A stretch of 23,332 nucleotides of DNA. Source: Dehalococcoidia bacterium (GTDB taxonomy: Bacteria; Chloroflexota; Dehalococcoidia; UBA3495). A program made the translations under genes and the position numbers. Under the pieces are notes generated by a model that saw only the letters and a list, made by a program, of their open reading frames with translations, was not told the DNA's origin and ran no database searches. Shown one piece after another: positions 1 to 6,431 of the stretch (the stretch's first letter is position 1; every line of letters starts with the position of its first letter). The DNA lies in assembly GCA_002730485.1 (NCBI GenBank), contig PCAH01000190.1, forward strand, positions 1 to 23,332, in the 5' to 3' direction.

Positions 1-544
1 GCAGTCCGCCGGGCCTCAAGGCGGGACTGGAGACGGATGCCAGCCGTTCGTGCAAGATTGGAGCGTCAGGCTTCATGCCTTCTTCGGCGGTCAATACGGG
101 CTTTAATACCTCGTAATCCACCTTGATCAGGTTCATTGCCTCTTCGGCGACGTGGATGCTGGTTGCAGCCACGGCGGCGATGGCGTGCCCCTTATATAGG
201 GCCTTGCCTCTGGCGAGCACGTTCATACTCAGGAAACCCAGGTTATGGATGGAGCCTTCGGCGAGATCGACCAACTTCATGGATGTCTCTGGCCAGTCTG
301 CGGAAGTGACCACCGCGTAGACGCCCGGGTGGGCCTCCGCCGCGCTGGTGTCCACCGATTTGATGACTGCGTGGGCGTGAGGGCTGCGAAGTATCTTTCC
401 GTAGAGCATCCCGGGCAGAATGGTGTCTGCTCCGTATTTGGCGCGACCGGTTACTTTGTCAGCGCCATCATGACGGATCGGAGAGGATCCGACTGTGTCA
501 AATTCTTCATTGGAGAGGACCGTATTGGGCTTGTACTCAAGCAT
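1..544 (-). CDS. Xanthine dehydrogenase/aldehyde oxidase family molybdopterin-binding subunit (N-terminal part, runs off window)
   Basis: Reading the minus strand from the ATG at 544 gives 181 uninterrupted codons to the window edge, so the C-terminal part is missing. The N-terminus carries the a/b-hammerhead signature of molybdenum hydroxylase large subunits: GADKVTGRAKYGAD, then LPGMLYGKILRSPHAHA, then EAHPGVYAVVTSADWP, and VAEEAMNLIKVDYEVLKPVL. The start is fixed by an AGGAG Shine-Dalgarno seven bases upstream. Members are roughly 750-800 residues and work with FAD and 2Fe-2S subunits to hydroxylate purines, aldehydes, CO or other heterocycles. The substrate cannot be told because the Mo-site loops lie outside the window. 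The gene diverges from the sulfite oxidase gene, so two different molybdoenzymes share this intergenic region. Family assignment is firm; the specific activity is unknown. Confidence 0.88.
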   Translation of the reverse strand, partial: MLEYKPNTVLSNEEFDTVGSSPIRHDGADKVTGRAKYGADTILPGMLYGKILRSPHAHAVIKSVDTSAAEAHPGVYAVVTSADWPETSMKLVDLAEGSIHNLGFLSMNVLARGKALYKGHAIAAVAATSIHVAEEAMNLIKVDYEVLKPVLTAEEGMKPDAPILHERLASVSSPALRPGGL

Positions 545-648
545 TCTCTCGCTCCTAGCTGTTAGCTCTTAAAAATTCGTGATGGATTTAGGCGTCCGTA
601 GGCACGGATTGTCTAGTTGATAGACATAGGAAATAAGCCTTAGGGTAT

Positions 649-682
649 ATTATCACAATCCCAGGTGCGGGCCCACGCCTGG
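649..682 (-). promoter_or_regulatory. Candidate promoter and operator for the molybdoenzyme gene
   Basis: On the minus strand an extended -10 (TGTGATAAT; GATAAT at 649-654) lies about 105 bases before the start codon at 544. Immediately upstream, 661-682 is a 22-base near-perfect palindrome with arms CCAGG/CCTGG and centre GGGCCC (one mismatch, one wobble), placed where the -35 box would be. A second inverted repeat, TGTCTA/TAGACA at 610-626, lies in the expected leader. This looks like a regulator-controlled promoter without a good -35, but it is sequence inference only. Confidence 0.3.
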
Positions 683-890
683 ATTACCCGCAAATCAGCC
701 TGACAGGCGCACCCTGTCCCTGACGCCAAGGCCAGACTGCTAAAGATTATGACAATTGAATTTACTGACCCTTTTTGGGTACTGTACTGCCCTGTATCAG
801 TTGAGATATACTGCCACAGCGATTTATGCACGGCTGGGGACAACCTGCAGACTCCCCATCTGAAAAACGGTACCGGAGTGGATATTTAGG

Positions 891-1001
891 ATGCGCTTTC
901 CTCGATTACGCGCCCAACGGGCATTTGTTGTTCTCTTCCTGATTGGCATAATTTTGATGGCCACCACAGCCAGCCACGGGTGTACGGTCAGCGGCTCCTA
1001 G
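891..1001 (+). CDS. Possible 36-residue membrane or secreted micropeptide
   Basis: ATG at 891 opens 36 codons ending in TAG at 999. The product begins with a basic stretch (MRFPRLRAQR), continues with a hydrophobic run of about 14 residues (AFVVLFLIGIILMA), then TTASHG and a short tail CTVSGS. This is the architecture of a signal peptide or a single-span small membrane protein. A GGAG at about 874 sits 12-13 bases before the ATG, which is rather far. A strong hairpin follows 24 bases after the stop and would suit a monocistronic short mRNA. The Cys after SHG is in lipoprotein-like position, but the box is not a canonical lipobox. I recognise no family; it may be a chance ORF. Confidence 0.33.
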   Translation: MRFPRLRAQRAFVVLFLIGIILMATTASHGCTVSGS

Positions 1002-1025
1002 CCAACCGACTCTAGCCTTCTTGAA

Positions 1026-1064
1026 GGTACCGCATAGTCTTTTCCAAGACGCCGGTACCTTTGT
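1026..1064 (+). terminator. Stem-loop after the micropeptide ORF, terminator-like
   Basis: GGTACCG (1026-1032) pairs with CGGTACC (1053-1059), and GTCTT (1037-1041) pairs with AAGAC (1046-1050) around a TTCC loop. The tail TTTGTTCAGTTTT is T-rich but interrupted, so termination strength is uncertain. Position after the stop at 1001 suggests it ends that short transcript. Confidence 0.5.
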
Positions 1065-1208
1065 TCAGTTTTAACTTCTCTGTTGATTCTTCCCCGTCAA
1101 CCCAGGACCCTGGGATCAACCAGAACTTGGCATCTCATCTAATCGATGAATTGATCTTCGTCCTAAGCGAATTTCGTCAAACTGACGTATCAAAATAAGG
1201 AGGCAGTC

Positions 1209-2276
1209 ATGCCGGATCAAGAATCCAACGCAGACCTGAATGTTCTATCTGAAGACCCTCTTTGCGCGGGTGTATTCCTGCCAAACCTAGACGTACCCAT
1301 CTCCCCCACTGAAGGCCACTTCATCCGCAGCCACTTCTCAGCTCCCCAGATCAATTCCTCAGATTGGTCACTCCCCGTCACCGGCGAGATCAACAACGCC
1401 CTGAATCTCTCTTACGACGACCTGCTAAAGATGCCCAGTCACGAAGTCGTCAGTCTCATGGAATGCGCCGGCAATAGCCGCTCAACCATGCAGCCCCCAG
1501 CAGAGGGTGTTCAATGGGACAACGGTGCAGTTAGCGTCTCCCGCTGGAAGGGAGTCTCGGTAAGAACCGTTCTGGAGCAGGCTGGCCTCAAGCCTTCGGC
1601 CACCGATGTCTTGTTTGAAGGCATCGACTCCGGCACAGAACCCCACTCAGGCGGAAAACTGAACTATGCCATGAGTGTGCCCATGGAAAAACTGCTGAAT
1701 GAAGACACCCTTCTAGCCTATGAGATGAACGGAGAGACCCTACCCAAGGACCACGGCTTCCCCATCAGATTGCTGGTCCCAGGTTGGTACGGCATGGCCT
1801 CCGTGAAATGGCTGGACAAGATCACAGTCTTGGACCACCCCAACGGCGGGTTCCACGAGATGGACTACCGCATCTACCCCGCCTCTGACGGCAAGAATGA
1901 CGCCGAAGTACAGCGCGTTACCTCGCTTAAGGTGAAATCCCTGATCAGCACACCCGCCAAGGGTTCTGTCCTTGCCCCAGGCTCCTACACCATCAAGGGA
2001 GTGGCCTGGTCCGGTGACGGCCACATCACCGAGGTGGAAGTCAGCACCGACGACGACCGGTCCTGGCTTGAGGCCAAGCTGGAAGCGCCCCAGGGCAATT
2101 ACTCCTGGCAGCACTTCGAGATCGACTGGGAGGCCAACAACCTCGGCCATTCTCTGCTCCGTTGCCGGGCCACCGACAGCGCGGGCAACGTCCAGCCGAT
2201 GTTCGCCACCTGGAACTTCCGGGGTTACCAGGTCAATTCCATCCACTCGGTCCCCATCACAGTCCGCAAGTCTTAA
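1209..2276 (+). CDS. Sulfite oxidase-type molybdopterin oxidoreductase
   Basis: The 355-residue product matches the sulfite oxidase family: an oxidoreductase molybdopterin-binding domain at about residues 40-225, then the Mo-co dimerisation (Ig-like) domain at about 245-345. The motif LMECAGNSR provides the molybdenum-ligating Cys86. Arg91 and Arg40 (in FIRSHFSAP) sit at the spacing of the substrate-binding arginines of animal and plant enzymes. There is no heme domain and no Tat or Sec signal, so it resembles the heme-free plant-type layout and is probably cytoplasmic unless exported with a partner. The start has an excellent Shine-Dalgarno (AAGGAGG, six bases before ATG). The likely reaction is sulfite to sulfate, supported by the sulfur-handling gene immediately downstream. 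Members acting on other S-oxides exist, so the substrate is inferred. Confidence 0.88.
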   Translation: MPDQESNADLNVLSEDPLCAGVFLPNLDVPISPTEGHFIRSHFSAPQINSSDWSLPVTGEINNALNLSYDDLLKMPSHEVVSLMECAGNSRSTMQPPAEGVQWDNGAVSVSRWKGVSVRTVLEQAGLKPSATDVLFEGIDSGTEPHSGGKLNYAMSVPMEKLLNEDTLLAYEMNGETLPKDHGFPIRLLVPGWYGMASVKWLDKITVLDHPNGGFHEMDYRIYPASDGKNDAEVQRVTSLKVKSLISTPAKGSVLAPGSYTIKGVAWSGDGHITEVEVSTDDDRSWLEAKLEAPQGNYSWQHFEIDWEANNLGHSLLRCRATDSAGNVQPMFATWNFRGYQVNSIHSVPITVRKS

Positions 2277-2284
2277 CAGACGAT

Positions 2285-2306
2285 GTGACCATTGATCGAT
2301 GGTCAC
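2285..2306 (+). other. Perfect 8-bp inverted repeat after the sulfite oxidase gene
   Basis: GTGACCAT and ATGGTCAC flank the six-base loop TGATCG, nine bases after the stop codon. There is no T-tract. It is followed 18 bases later by a proper terminator, so it may be an mRNA 3'-end stabilising hairpin or a protein site. Confidence 0.45.
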
Positions 2307-2323
2307 GCTGCATAAGATGTTTA

Positions 2324-2362
2324 CCGCCGGAGGCATGATGCCTCCGGCGGTTTATAATATTT
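2324..2362 (+). terminator. Strong intrinsic terminator
   Basis: A perfect 12-bp GC-rich stem (CCGCCGGAGGCA with TGCCTCCGGCGG) encloses a TGA loop and is followed by TTTATAATATTT. It should end the sulfite oxidase transcript. The tail contains a perfect TATAAT at 2353-2358, but no matching -35 exists because the stem occupies that place. Confidence 0.85.
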
Positions 2363-2395
2363 GGGAACGCTAGAAACAATTGCAGGTGAGTTGAG

Positions 2396-3784
2396 ATGTT
2401 TGTCGAGACAGTGCGAATCGAGAGTCTGGCCAACAACAGCTATGTGGTCGGCTCCGAGCAATCCGGACGGTGCATCGTCATCGACCCGGCTCGGGACGTG
2501 GACCAGTACGTTCAGATCGCCGCCAACCACGGCACGCGGATCGCCTACACCTTCGAAACCCACGTCCACAACGACTTTGTCTCAGGCGCCAGGGAACTGG
2601 CGGAGCAGACCGGCTGTCAGGTGGGTGCCAGTGCCTCCGGTGGGCTGCTGTTTCCTTCGATTCGCCTTCAGGAAGATGACGAGTTTGACCTGGGCGAGTT
2701 CAAGATCAAGATAGTCCACACCCCGGGCCACACCCCGGAGAGCGTGTCTTTCATGGTGGAAGAACAGGGCCAACCCCGGGCCATTTTCACCGGCGGCGCC
2801 CTGATGCTGCGCGGCGCGGCCCGCGTGGACTTGCTGGGCTCGAAGATCGCGCCCTTCCTGGCCCGCTGGCTCCACAACACCATCCACGAAAAGCTGCTCA
2901 AGCTCCCCGACGATGTTGAGGTCTACCCGACTCACGGCGGAGGCTCTTTCTGCTCGGCTGCTGCGTCTGGCAGCGGGGAGATACCGACTACAATCGCCCG
3001 TGAACGGTTGACCAACCCATTTGCAGCCGAAGCCGAAGAAACCAGCTTTGTGAAATACGCTCTCACCGGCCTGGGTTCCTATCCCAGCTACTACAAGTAC
3101 ATGGCTGACATAAACCGCAGAGGCCCGGACATCCTGGGCGGTGTGCCACGGTTGTCATCTTTAACTGCCCTATCGGTTCGGAATCATCTCGAGAACGAAG
3201 CGGTGCTGATTGATGCCCGCCCGGAGAAACTATTCAACAACGGGCATGTGCCAGGTTCGTTCGCCGTGCCCCACGGCAACGCCATGGCCACCTGGGTGGG
3301 CTGGGTAGTTCCCTGGGGCCAGCCGCTGGTGCTGCTGTCGTCCGACCCAAGTCACCACGACGATATGATGCGCCAGTTGATCCGGATCGGCTTCGACCGG
3401 GTACATGGGTTCTTGTCCGGTGGGATCGACGCCTGGACGTCGGCCGGTCTACCCGTGGAAGTATCGAACCGACTGGACCTGGACTCCCTCAAACAAGCCC
3501 AGGAGCAGCCGATAGCACCGATGGTCATCGACGTTCGCCTGCGTAACGAATACGACATGGGCCACATCACCGGAGCACTGAACATCGAGCTTGGCGAGCT
3601 TCAAGAGCACCTAGACGGTCTGCCCCGTGAGCTTCCAGTGGTCACCGTGTGTGCCGCTGGGATGCGGGCAACCACCGCAGGCAGCATCCTGCGACGCGAC
3701 GTTCGTGACAACATCCAGGTGGTTGATGAAGCCGGCACCCCGGCCTGGATCGAGCGCGGCTACCCCTTCGAAACGGAAGAATAG
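2396..3784 (+). CDS. MBL-fold hydrolase with two rhodanese domains (persulfide dioxygenase-like)
   Basis: A 462-residue three-domain protein. Residues 1-185 are a metallo-beta-lactamase fold with THVHNDFVSGA (His56, His58, Asp60), HTPGHT (His112) and PTHGGG (His180), the iron/zinc ligand pattern of ETHE1/glyoxalase II relatives. Phe61 replaces the last His of HxHxDH, and Gly134 (FTGGALM) stands where many relatives have a bridging Asp; I recall both from the rhodanese-fused bacterial subfamily. Residues 255-355 form a first rhodanese domain lacking the catalytic Cys (LLSSD at 313-317). Residues 365-460 form a second with an intact loop, VTVCAAGMR, nucleophile Cys419. The expected chemistry is oxidation of persulfide to sulfite plus sulfur transfer, fitting the sulfite oxidase gene upstream. 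The start has AGGTGAG about five bases before the ATG. Domains are certain; the substrate is inferred. Confidence 0.87.
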   Translation: MFVETVRIESLANNSYVVGSEQSGRCIVIDPARDVDQYVQIAANHGTRIAYTFETHVHNDFVSGARELAEQTGCQVGASASGGLLFPSIRLQEDDEFDLGEFKIKIVHTPGHTPESVSFMVEEQGQPRAIFTGGALMLRGAARVDLLGSKIAPFLARWLHNTIHEKLLKLPDDVEVYPTHGGGSFCSAAASGSGEIPTTIARERLTNPFAAEAEETSFVKYALTGLGSYPSYYKYMADINRRGPDILGGVPRLSSLTALSVRNHLENEAVLIDARPEKLFNNGHVPGSFAVPHGNAMATWVGWVVPWGQPLVLLSSDPSHHDDMMRQLIRIGFDRVHGFLSGGIDAWTSAGLPVEVSNRLDLDSLKQAQEQPIAPMVIDVRLRNEYDMGHITGALNIELGELQEHLDGLPRELPVVTVCAAGMRATTAGSILRRDVRDNIQVVDEAGTPAWIERGYPFETEE

Positions 3785-3814
3785 CTCCACAAATTTTGAC
3801 CTAGCGACGAAAAG

Positions 3815-3845
3815 AAAAAGGCCCGCTTTGAGCGGGCCTTTTTTT
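3815..3845. terminator. Bidirectional intrinsic terminator
   Basis: GGCCCGCT (3820-3827) and AGCGGGCC (3831-3838) form a perfect stem with a three-base loop. It is flanked by AAAAA on the left and TTTTTTT on the right, so it can terminate both the rightward rhodanese gene and the leftward rhomboid gene, which converge here. Confidence 0.92.
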
Positions 3846-3875
3846 ACTTGCGATCCAAAAACGAGATTTGTTTCT

Positions 3876-4682
3876 TCAGTCTCTGTCTCTGCCGGCTTGG
3901 TACCACCGGTCCCACGGTTGAACGCTCCGGTTCTGGCTCGGTAGCAATGGTTCGTGATTGTACAGTTTGTATCCCGCAGCCAGCACCATCCCGGCCACGA
4001 AACCACCGATATGGGCGAAGAACGCCACACCAACCGAATCGGCCATACCCAGGGATATGGTTCCCTGTAGCAACTGCCAGACAAACCAGGCCCCCAGCAA
4101 CCACATAGCCCGCATATCCAATACCGTGATTATGTAGAGAACGATGAGAGCTTTGATCTTATTGTGCGGGTAGATCACCAGGTAAGCGCCCAAAACCCCG
4201 GAGATAGCGCCGCTGGCTCCGATCAATGGAGCTTGCGAATCTGAGTTTATGGCCCACTGGAGCAATGTGGCGGCGATGCCGGTCACAAAATAGAAGATCA
4301 GATACCTAACGTGCCCAAACCGGTCTTCGATATTGTCGCCAAACACCCAGAGAAACATCATATTTCCGGCTATGTGCATGAAACCGCCGTGGATGAACAT
4401 CGAGGTGAAGACGGTGAAAACGGTATGAACCGGAGTTTCTATATCGTATTGGATGAACGCGTTGCCCCGCTCCAAGAATGGTGTTCCTGAGGTCAATTCC
4501 TGGGCGATGAACCCCCATTTGAAGAAGAATATGTCGAGGTCGATGTTACCTTTGCCGGTCAGTGTTCCAAAGCCGCCAAGGTACATCTCATAGAGGAAAA
4601 CCAACACGCATATGGCGATGAGGGCTGAGTTTACGTATGGGAATGTCCTGTGGTGGACGCTGGCATCAGAGAAAGGAAACAT
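3876..4682 (-). CDS. Rhomboid family intramembrane serine protease
   Basis: The 268-residue polytopic protein has the rhomboid core. GASGAISG supplies the catalytic Ser157 in one transmembrane helix and FAHIGGFVAG supplies His224 in a later one. HGGFMHIAGN (residues 98-107) is the conserved oxyanion-site helix ending in Asn107. A first hydrophobic helix lies near residues 17-32, and about six membrane segments can be counted. A large soluble loop follows the first helix, as in bacterial rhomboids. It would cleave membrane-protein substrates within the bilayer; the substrate cannot be predicted. An AGGA lies six to seven bases before the ATG. The gene sits downstream of a terminator for the preceding minus-strand gene, so it is either expressed from a very short promoter region or by read-through. 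Confidence 0.93.
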   Translation of the reverse strand: MFPFSDASVHHRTFPYVNSALIAICVLVFLYEMYLGGFGTLTGKGNIDLDIFFFKWGFIAQELTSGTPFLERGNAFIQYDIETPVHTVFTVFTSMFIHGGFMHIAGNMMFLWVFGDNIEDRFGHVRYLIFYFVTGIAATLLQWAINSDSQAPLIGASGAISGVLGAYLVIYPHNKIKALIVLYIITVLDMRAMWLLGAWFVWQLLQGTISLGMADSVGVAFFAHIGGFVAGMVLAAGYKLYNHEPLLPSQNRSVQPWDRWYQAGRDRD

Positions 4683-4704
4683 CTATATCCTGGTAATCTA
4701 GGGG

Positions 4705-4741
4705 AAATAAAAATAGGGGAACGGGTTGTACCCATTCCCCT
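4705..4741 (-). terminator. Intrinsic terminator for the cytidylate-kinase-like gene
   Basis: On the minus strand AGGGGAA and TTCCCCT, with inner GGGT/ACCC pairs, form a stem around a three-base loop. The tail on that strand is ATTTTTATTT. It lies 33 bases after the stop of the gene at 4774-5475. Confidence 0.8.
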
Positions 4742-4773
4742 AACTGATAGTGTCAGCCTAGATACGTTTTAGG

Positions 4774-5475
4774 TCAAGGGGTCAGGTCAGCCGCCGCGTG
4801 GGCGATCACCTCAGAGGCGACCTTGGGCGTCATGCGGCCCATGTTCAACATCATGTGATAGTGCCCGGGTTCGTTTGGATGGACCTTCCAGAACTTCTGC
4901 ACAAAGTCCTCTCTGGCCCGTTCCAATTCCTCCACGTGGATCTCCGCCTCTTCCCGTTCAAAGTGCTCACGCCCGATCAACGTTTCCACACGCACGCTCA
5001 TGGGGGCGATCAGGCCAACATGGAAGGTGTCCGGAGCGTCGGCCAGAATCTGGTTGGCACCTCGGCCGATGATTACCGCGTTCCCCTGGGAATGGATGTC
5101 CTTGACGACCTTGGTTGTGGCATCGATAAACGTCTTGTCGTCCAGTTTTTGAGCCACGCCGCCGCCCTCTCCGGTGAGGTCCATATAGGTCTCAGGTGGG
5201 AGGTTCTCGATTCCGCGGCCAAAGTATGGCTCGCCGCTTACGCCAGACATGGCTGAGCGTTCCAGCATGGTCTGAACGAATCTACCGAGCCGGTCTCGGA
5301 ACCGGTCCACGCGTTGTTCCTTGGCTATGAGCGTACCAACTGGAGTGCCAACGATACGTGACGCCTCAGTAAAGATCATGCGGTCGACGAAATTGAGTCC
5401 CATCTGTTCGGCAACCATCTGGCCGATGGTGACCGATCCGCACCCAATGGGGCCGTTAATGGTGATTACAGGCAT
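4774..5475 (-). CDS. Cytidylate kinase-like family protein
   Basis: A 233-residue P-loop protein of the cytidylate-kinase-like family. The N-terminal strand and loop MPVITINGPIGCGSVTIG is a modified Walker A at residues 8-18; the usual Lys of GKS/T is absent, as in other members of this family. FVDRMIFTEASRIVG follows, like the NMP-binding helix region, and VIIGRGANQILAD and VRVETLIGRE (about residues 136-175) match the family's central and lid regions. Members are predicted nucleoside-monophosphate or small-molecule kinases of unproven substrate, distinct from the essential Cmk. A GGAGGG lies seven bases before the ATG. The GNAT gene is 77 bases upstream on the same strand, so the two may be cotranscribed. 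Confidence 0.8.
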   Translation of the reverse strand: MPVITINGPIGCGSVTIGQMVAEQMGLNFVDRMIFTEASRIVGTPVGTLIAKEQRVDRFRDRLGRFVQTMLERSAMSGVSGEPYFGRGIENLPPETYMDLTGEGGGVAQKLDDKTFIDATTKVVKDIHSQGNAVIIGRGANQILADAPDTFHVGLIAPMSVRVETLIGREHFEREEAEIHVEELERAREDFVQKFWKVHPNEPGHYHMMLNMGRMTPKVASEVIAHAAADLTP

Positions 5476-5552
5476 TACTGGTCCCTCCGAGTTTTCTAAT
5501 TAGTCTGGTGTTAAACCGGGTTAATCATAAAGGGCCGGACCGTTTCGCAGTC

Positions 5553-6134
5553 CTAGATTGCCGCCGCTTCCATCAGTCTGCCGCGGCGTCTTGGGTATTC
5601 GTCTGCGAGCAGCCCCAGAACCGTGGAGTCAAACCACTCATTGTTCTTGGGGTGGGTCTTCCTCAGATGGCCTTCCACCACGAATCCAACGTGCTGGACC
5701 ATCTGGAGACCGGGGTGGTTATATTCTGGGACATCTACCCAAACTCGGTGGAGCCCCAGAGGGCCAAAGGCGTGGTCCAGCAGGCCAATAAGGGCGCTGG
5801 TGCCGAAGTGGTGATGCCAGAGGTCTTTCCGGCCAATGAGAAGATCGGCTCGGGCCTCTAGCAGGGGCCATTCAATCAACAGTTGACCTTCTCCGATATG
5901 CTCTCCATCGAAGTTGTAGACGGAAAAGATCGTGCGGCTTTCGTCGCTGAACACGTAATCCCATTCCGTGGGACCGCCAGCCAGGAGAGTCTCAGGAATA
6001 TAAGTGGTGTGCAGGGGTTTGCCGTCGTCCCCAACACCGTACCAGACCGTACTGACTTCCGGATCGTTGAGCCATTCAGCCATCCGCTGAACATCTTCGC
6101 GCGTGGGTGTTGCCAGGCTTACCTCTGGAAACAT
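5553..6134 (-). CDS. GNAT family N-acetyltransferase
   Basis: Starting at the ATG at 6134 gives 193 residues; the frame stays open to 6206, but MFPEVSLATPTREDV is the natural GNAT N-terminus and has a GGGGGTG Shine-Dalgarno-like stretch just upstream. The fold is recognisable from the strand order: LATPTREDVQRMAEWLND, then a central strand YNFDGEHIGEGQLLIEWP, then LLIGRKDLWHHHFGTSALIGLLDHAF at the acetyl-CoA pyrophosphate-binding position, and GLHRVWVDVPEYNHPGLQMVQHVGFVVEGHLR. That last segment is typical of RimJ/RimL-type enzymes that acetylate protein N-termini, aminoglycosides or polyamines. The acceptor cannot be deduced. A TATAAT promoter sits at 6224-6252. Confidence 0.82.
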   Translation of the reverse strand: MFPEVSLATPTREDVQRMAEWLNDPEVSTVWYGVGDDGKPLHTTYIPETLLAGGPTEWDYVFSDESRTIFSVYNFDGEHIGEGQLLIEWPLLEARADLLIGRKDLWHHHFGTSALIGLLDHAFGPLGLHRVWVDVPEYNHPGLQMVQHVGFVVEGHLRKTHPKNNEWFDSTVLGLLADEYPRRRGRLMEAAAI

Positions 6135-6223
6135 GATCGCACCCCCAACTTTAGTGGAAAAATTGAGCTTCCTGCAAACACGATCTATAACGGCTTGCAG
6201 TATCACTGTTCAGGATATTTAAC

Positions 6224-6252
6224 ATTATAACAAGTGATGGTAAGAGACGCAA
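6224..6252 (-). promoter_or_regulatory. Sigma-70-type promoter for the GNAT gene
   Basis: On the minus strand TTGCGT (6247-6252) and a perfect TATAAT (6224-6229) are separated by exactly 17 bases. The predicted start would be near 6217, giving an 80-base leader before the ATG at 6134. Confidence 0.5.
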
Positions 6253-6310
6253 TTTACTTTTTGGGAAAATCCAGGCCCAATGTTGCCAATTTCTTACCGA
6301 AATAATCGAA

Positions 6311-6349
6311 GACGGGTTAACCGTCTCCCGATGTGCGGAATAGTATACT
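6311..6349 (+). promoter_or_regulatory. Candidate -10 box and palindrome before the methyltransferase
   Basis: TATACT at 6344-6349 matches boxes before two other rightward genes in this window. About 19 bases upstream is the 15-base inverted repeat GACGGGTTAACCGTC (6311-6325), occupying the region where a -35 or an operator would lie. No separate -35 match is evident. Confidence 0.3.
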
Positions 6350-6431
6350 CCAGTAATCTTGGGATGCAATTCCACTTTGGAGTCAGGTACTCGGAAATCA
6401 TGTGCGATTTAGGCCGTTGGAGGCCATTAAG

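Larger units (their letters stand above)
545..1208. other. Divergent intergenic region (about 660 bp)
   Basis: This spacer separates the leftward molybdenum hydroxylase gene from the rightward sulfite oxidase gene. It contains the candidate operator/promoter at 649-682, a short GACAGG/CCTGTC inverted repeat near 701-717, the possible micropeptide ORF at 891-1001 and the hairpin at 1026-1064. No longer reading frame looks genuine: the 67-codon minus frame at 640-843 has no family resemblance and lies over the candidate operator. I found no convincing promoter for the sulfite oxidase gene, though one should lie between the hairpin and 1209. Confidence 0.5.

Noticed and set aside
640..843. 67-codon minus-strand frame in the left intergenic region
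   Set aside because: No family features, no ribosome site, and it overlaps the candidate operator.
1740..2336. 198-codon minus-strand frame opposite the sulfite oxidase gene
   Set aside because: It is antisense to a clear family member and has no recognisable motif; its length reflects GC-rich codon bias.
2353..2358. Perfect TATAAT before the MBL/rhodanese gene
   Set aside because: It lies in the tail of a terminator and the matching -35 position is inside the terminator stem, with no hexamer resemblance; I do not call it a promoter.
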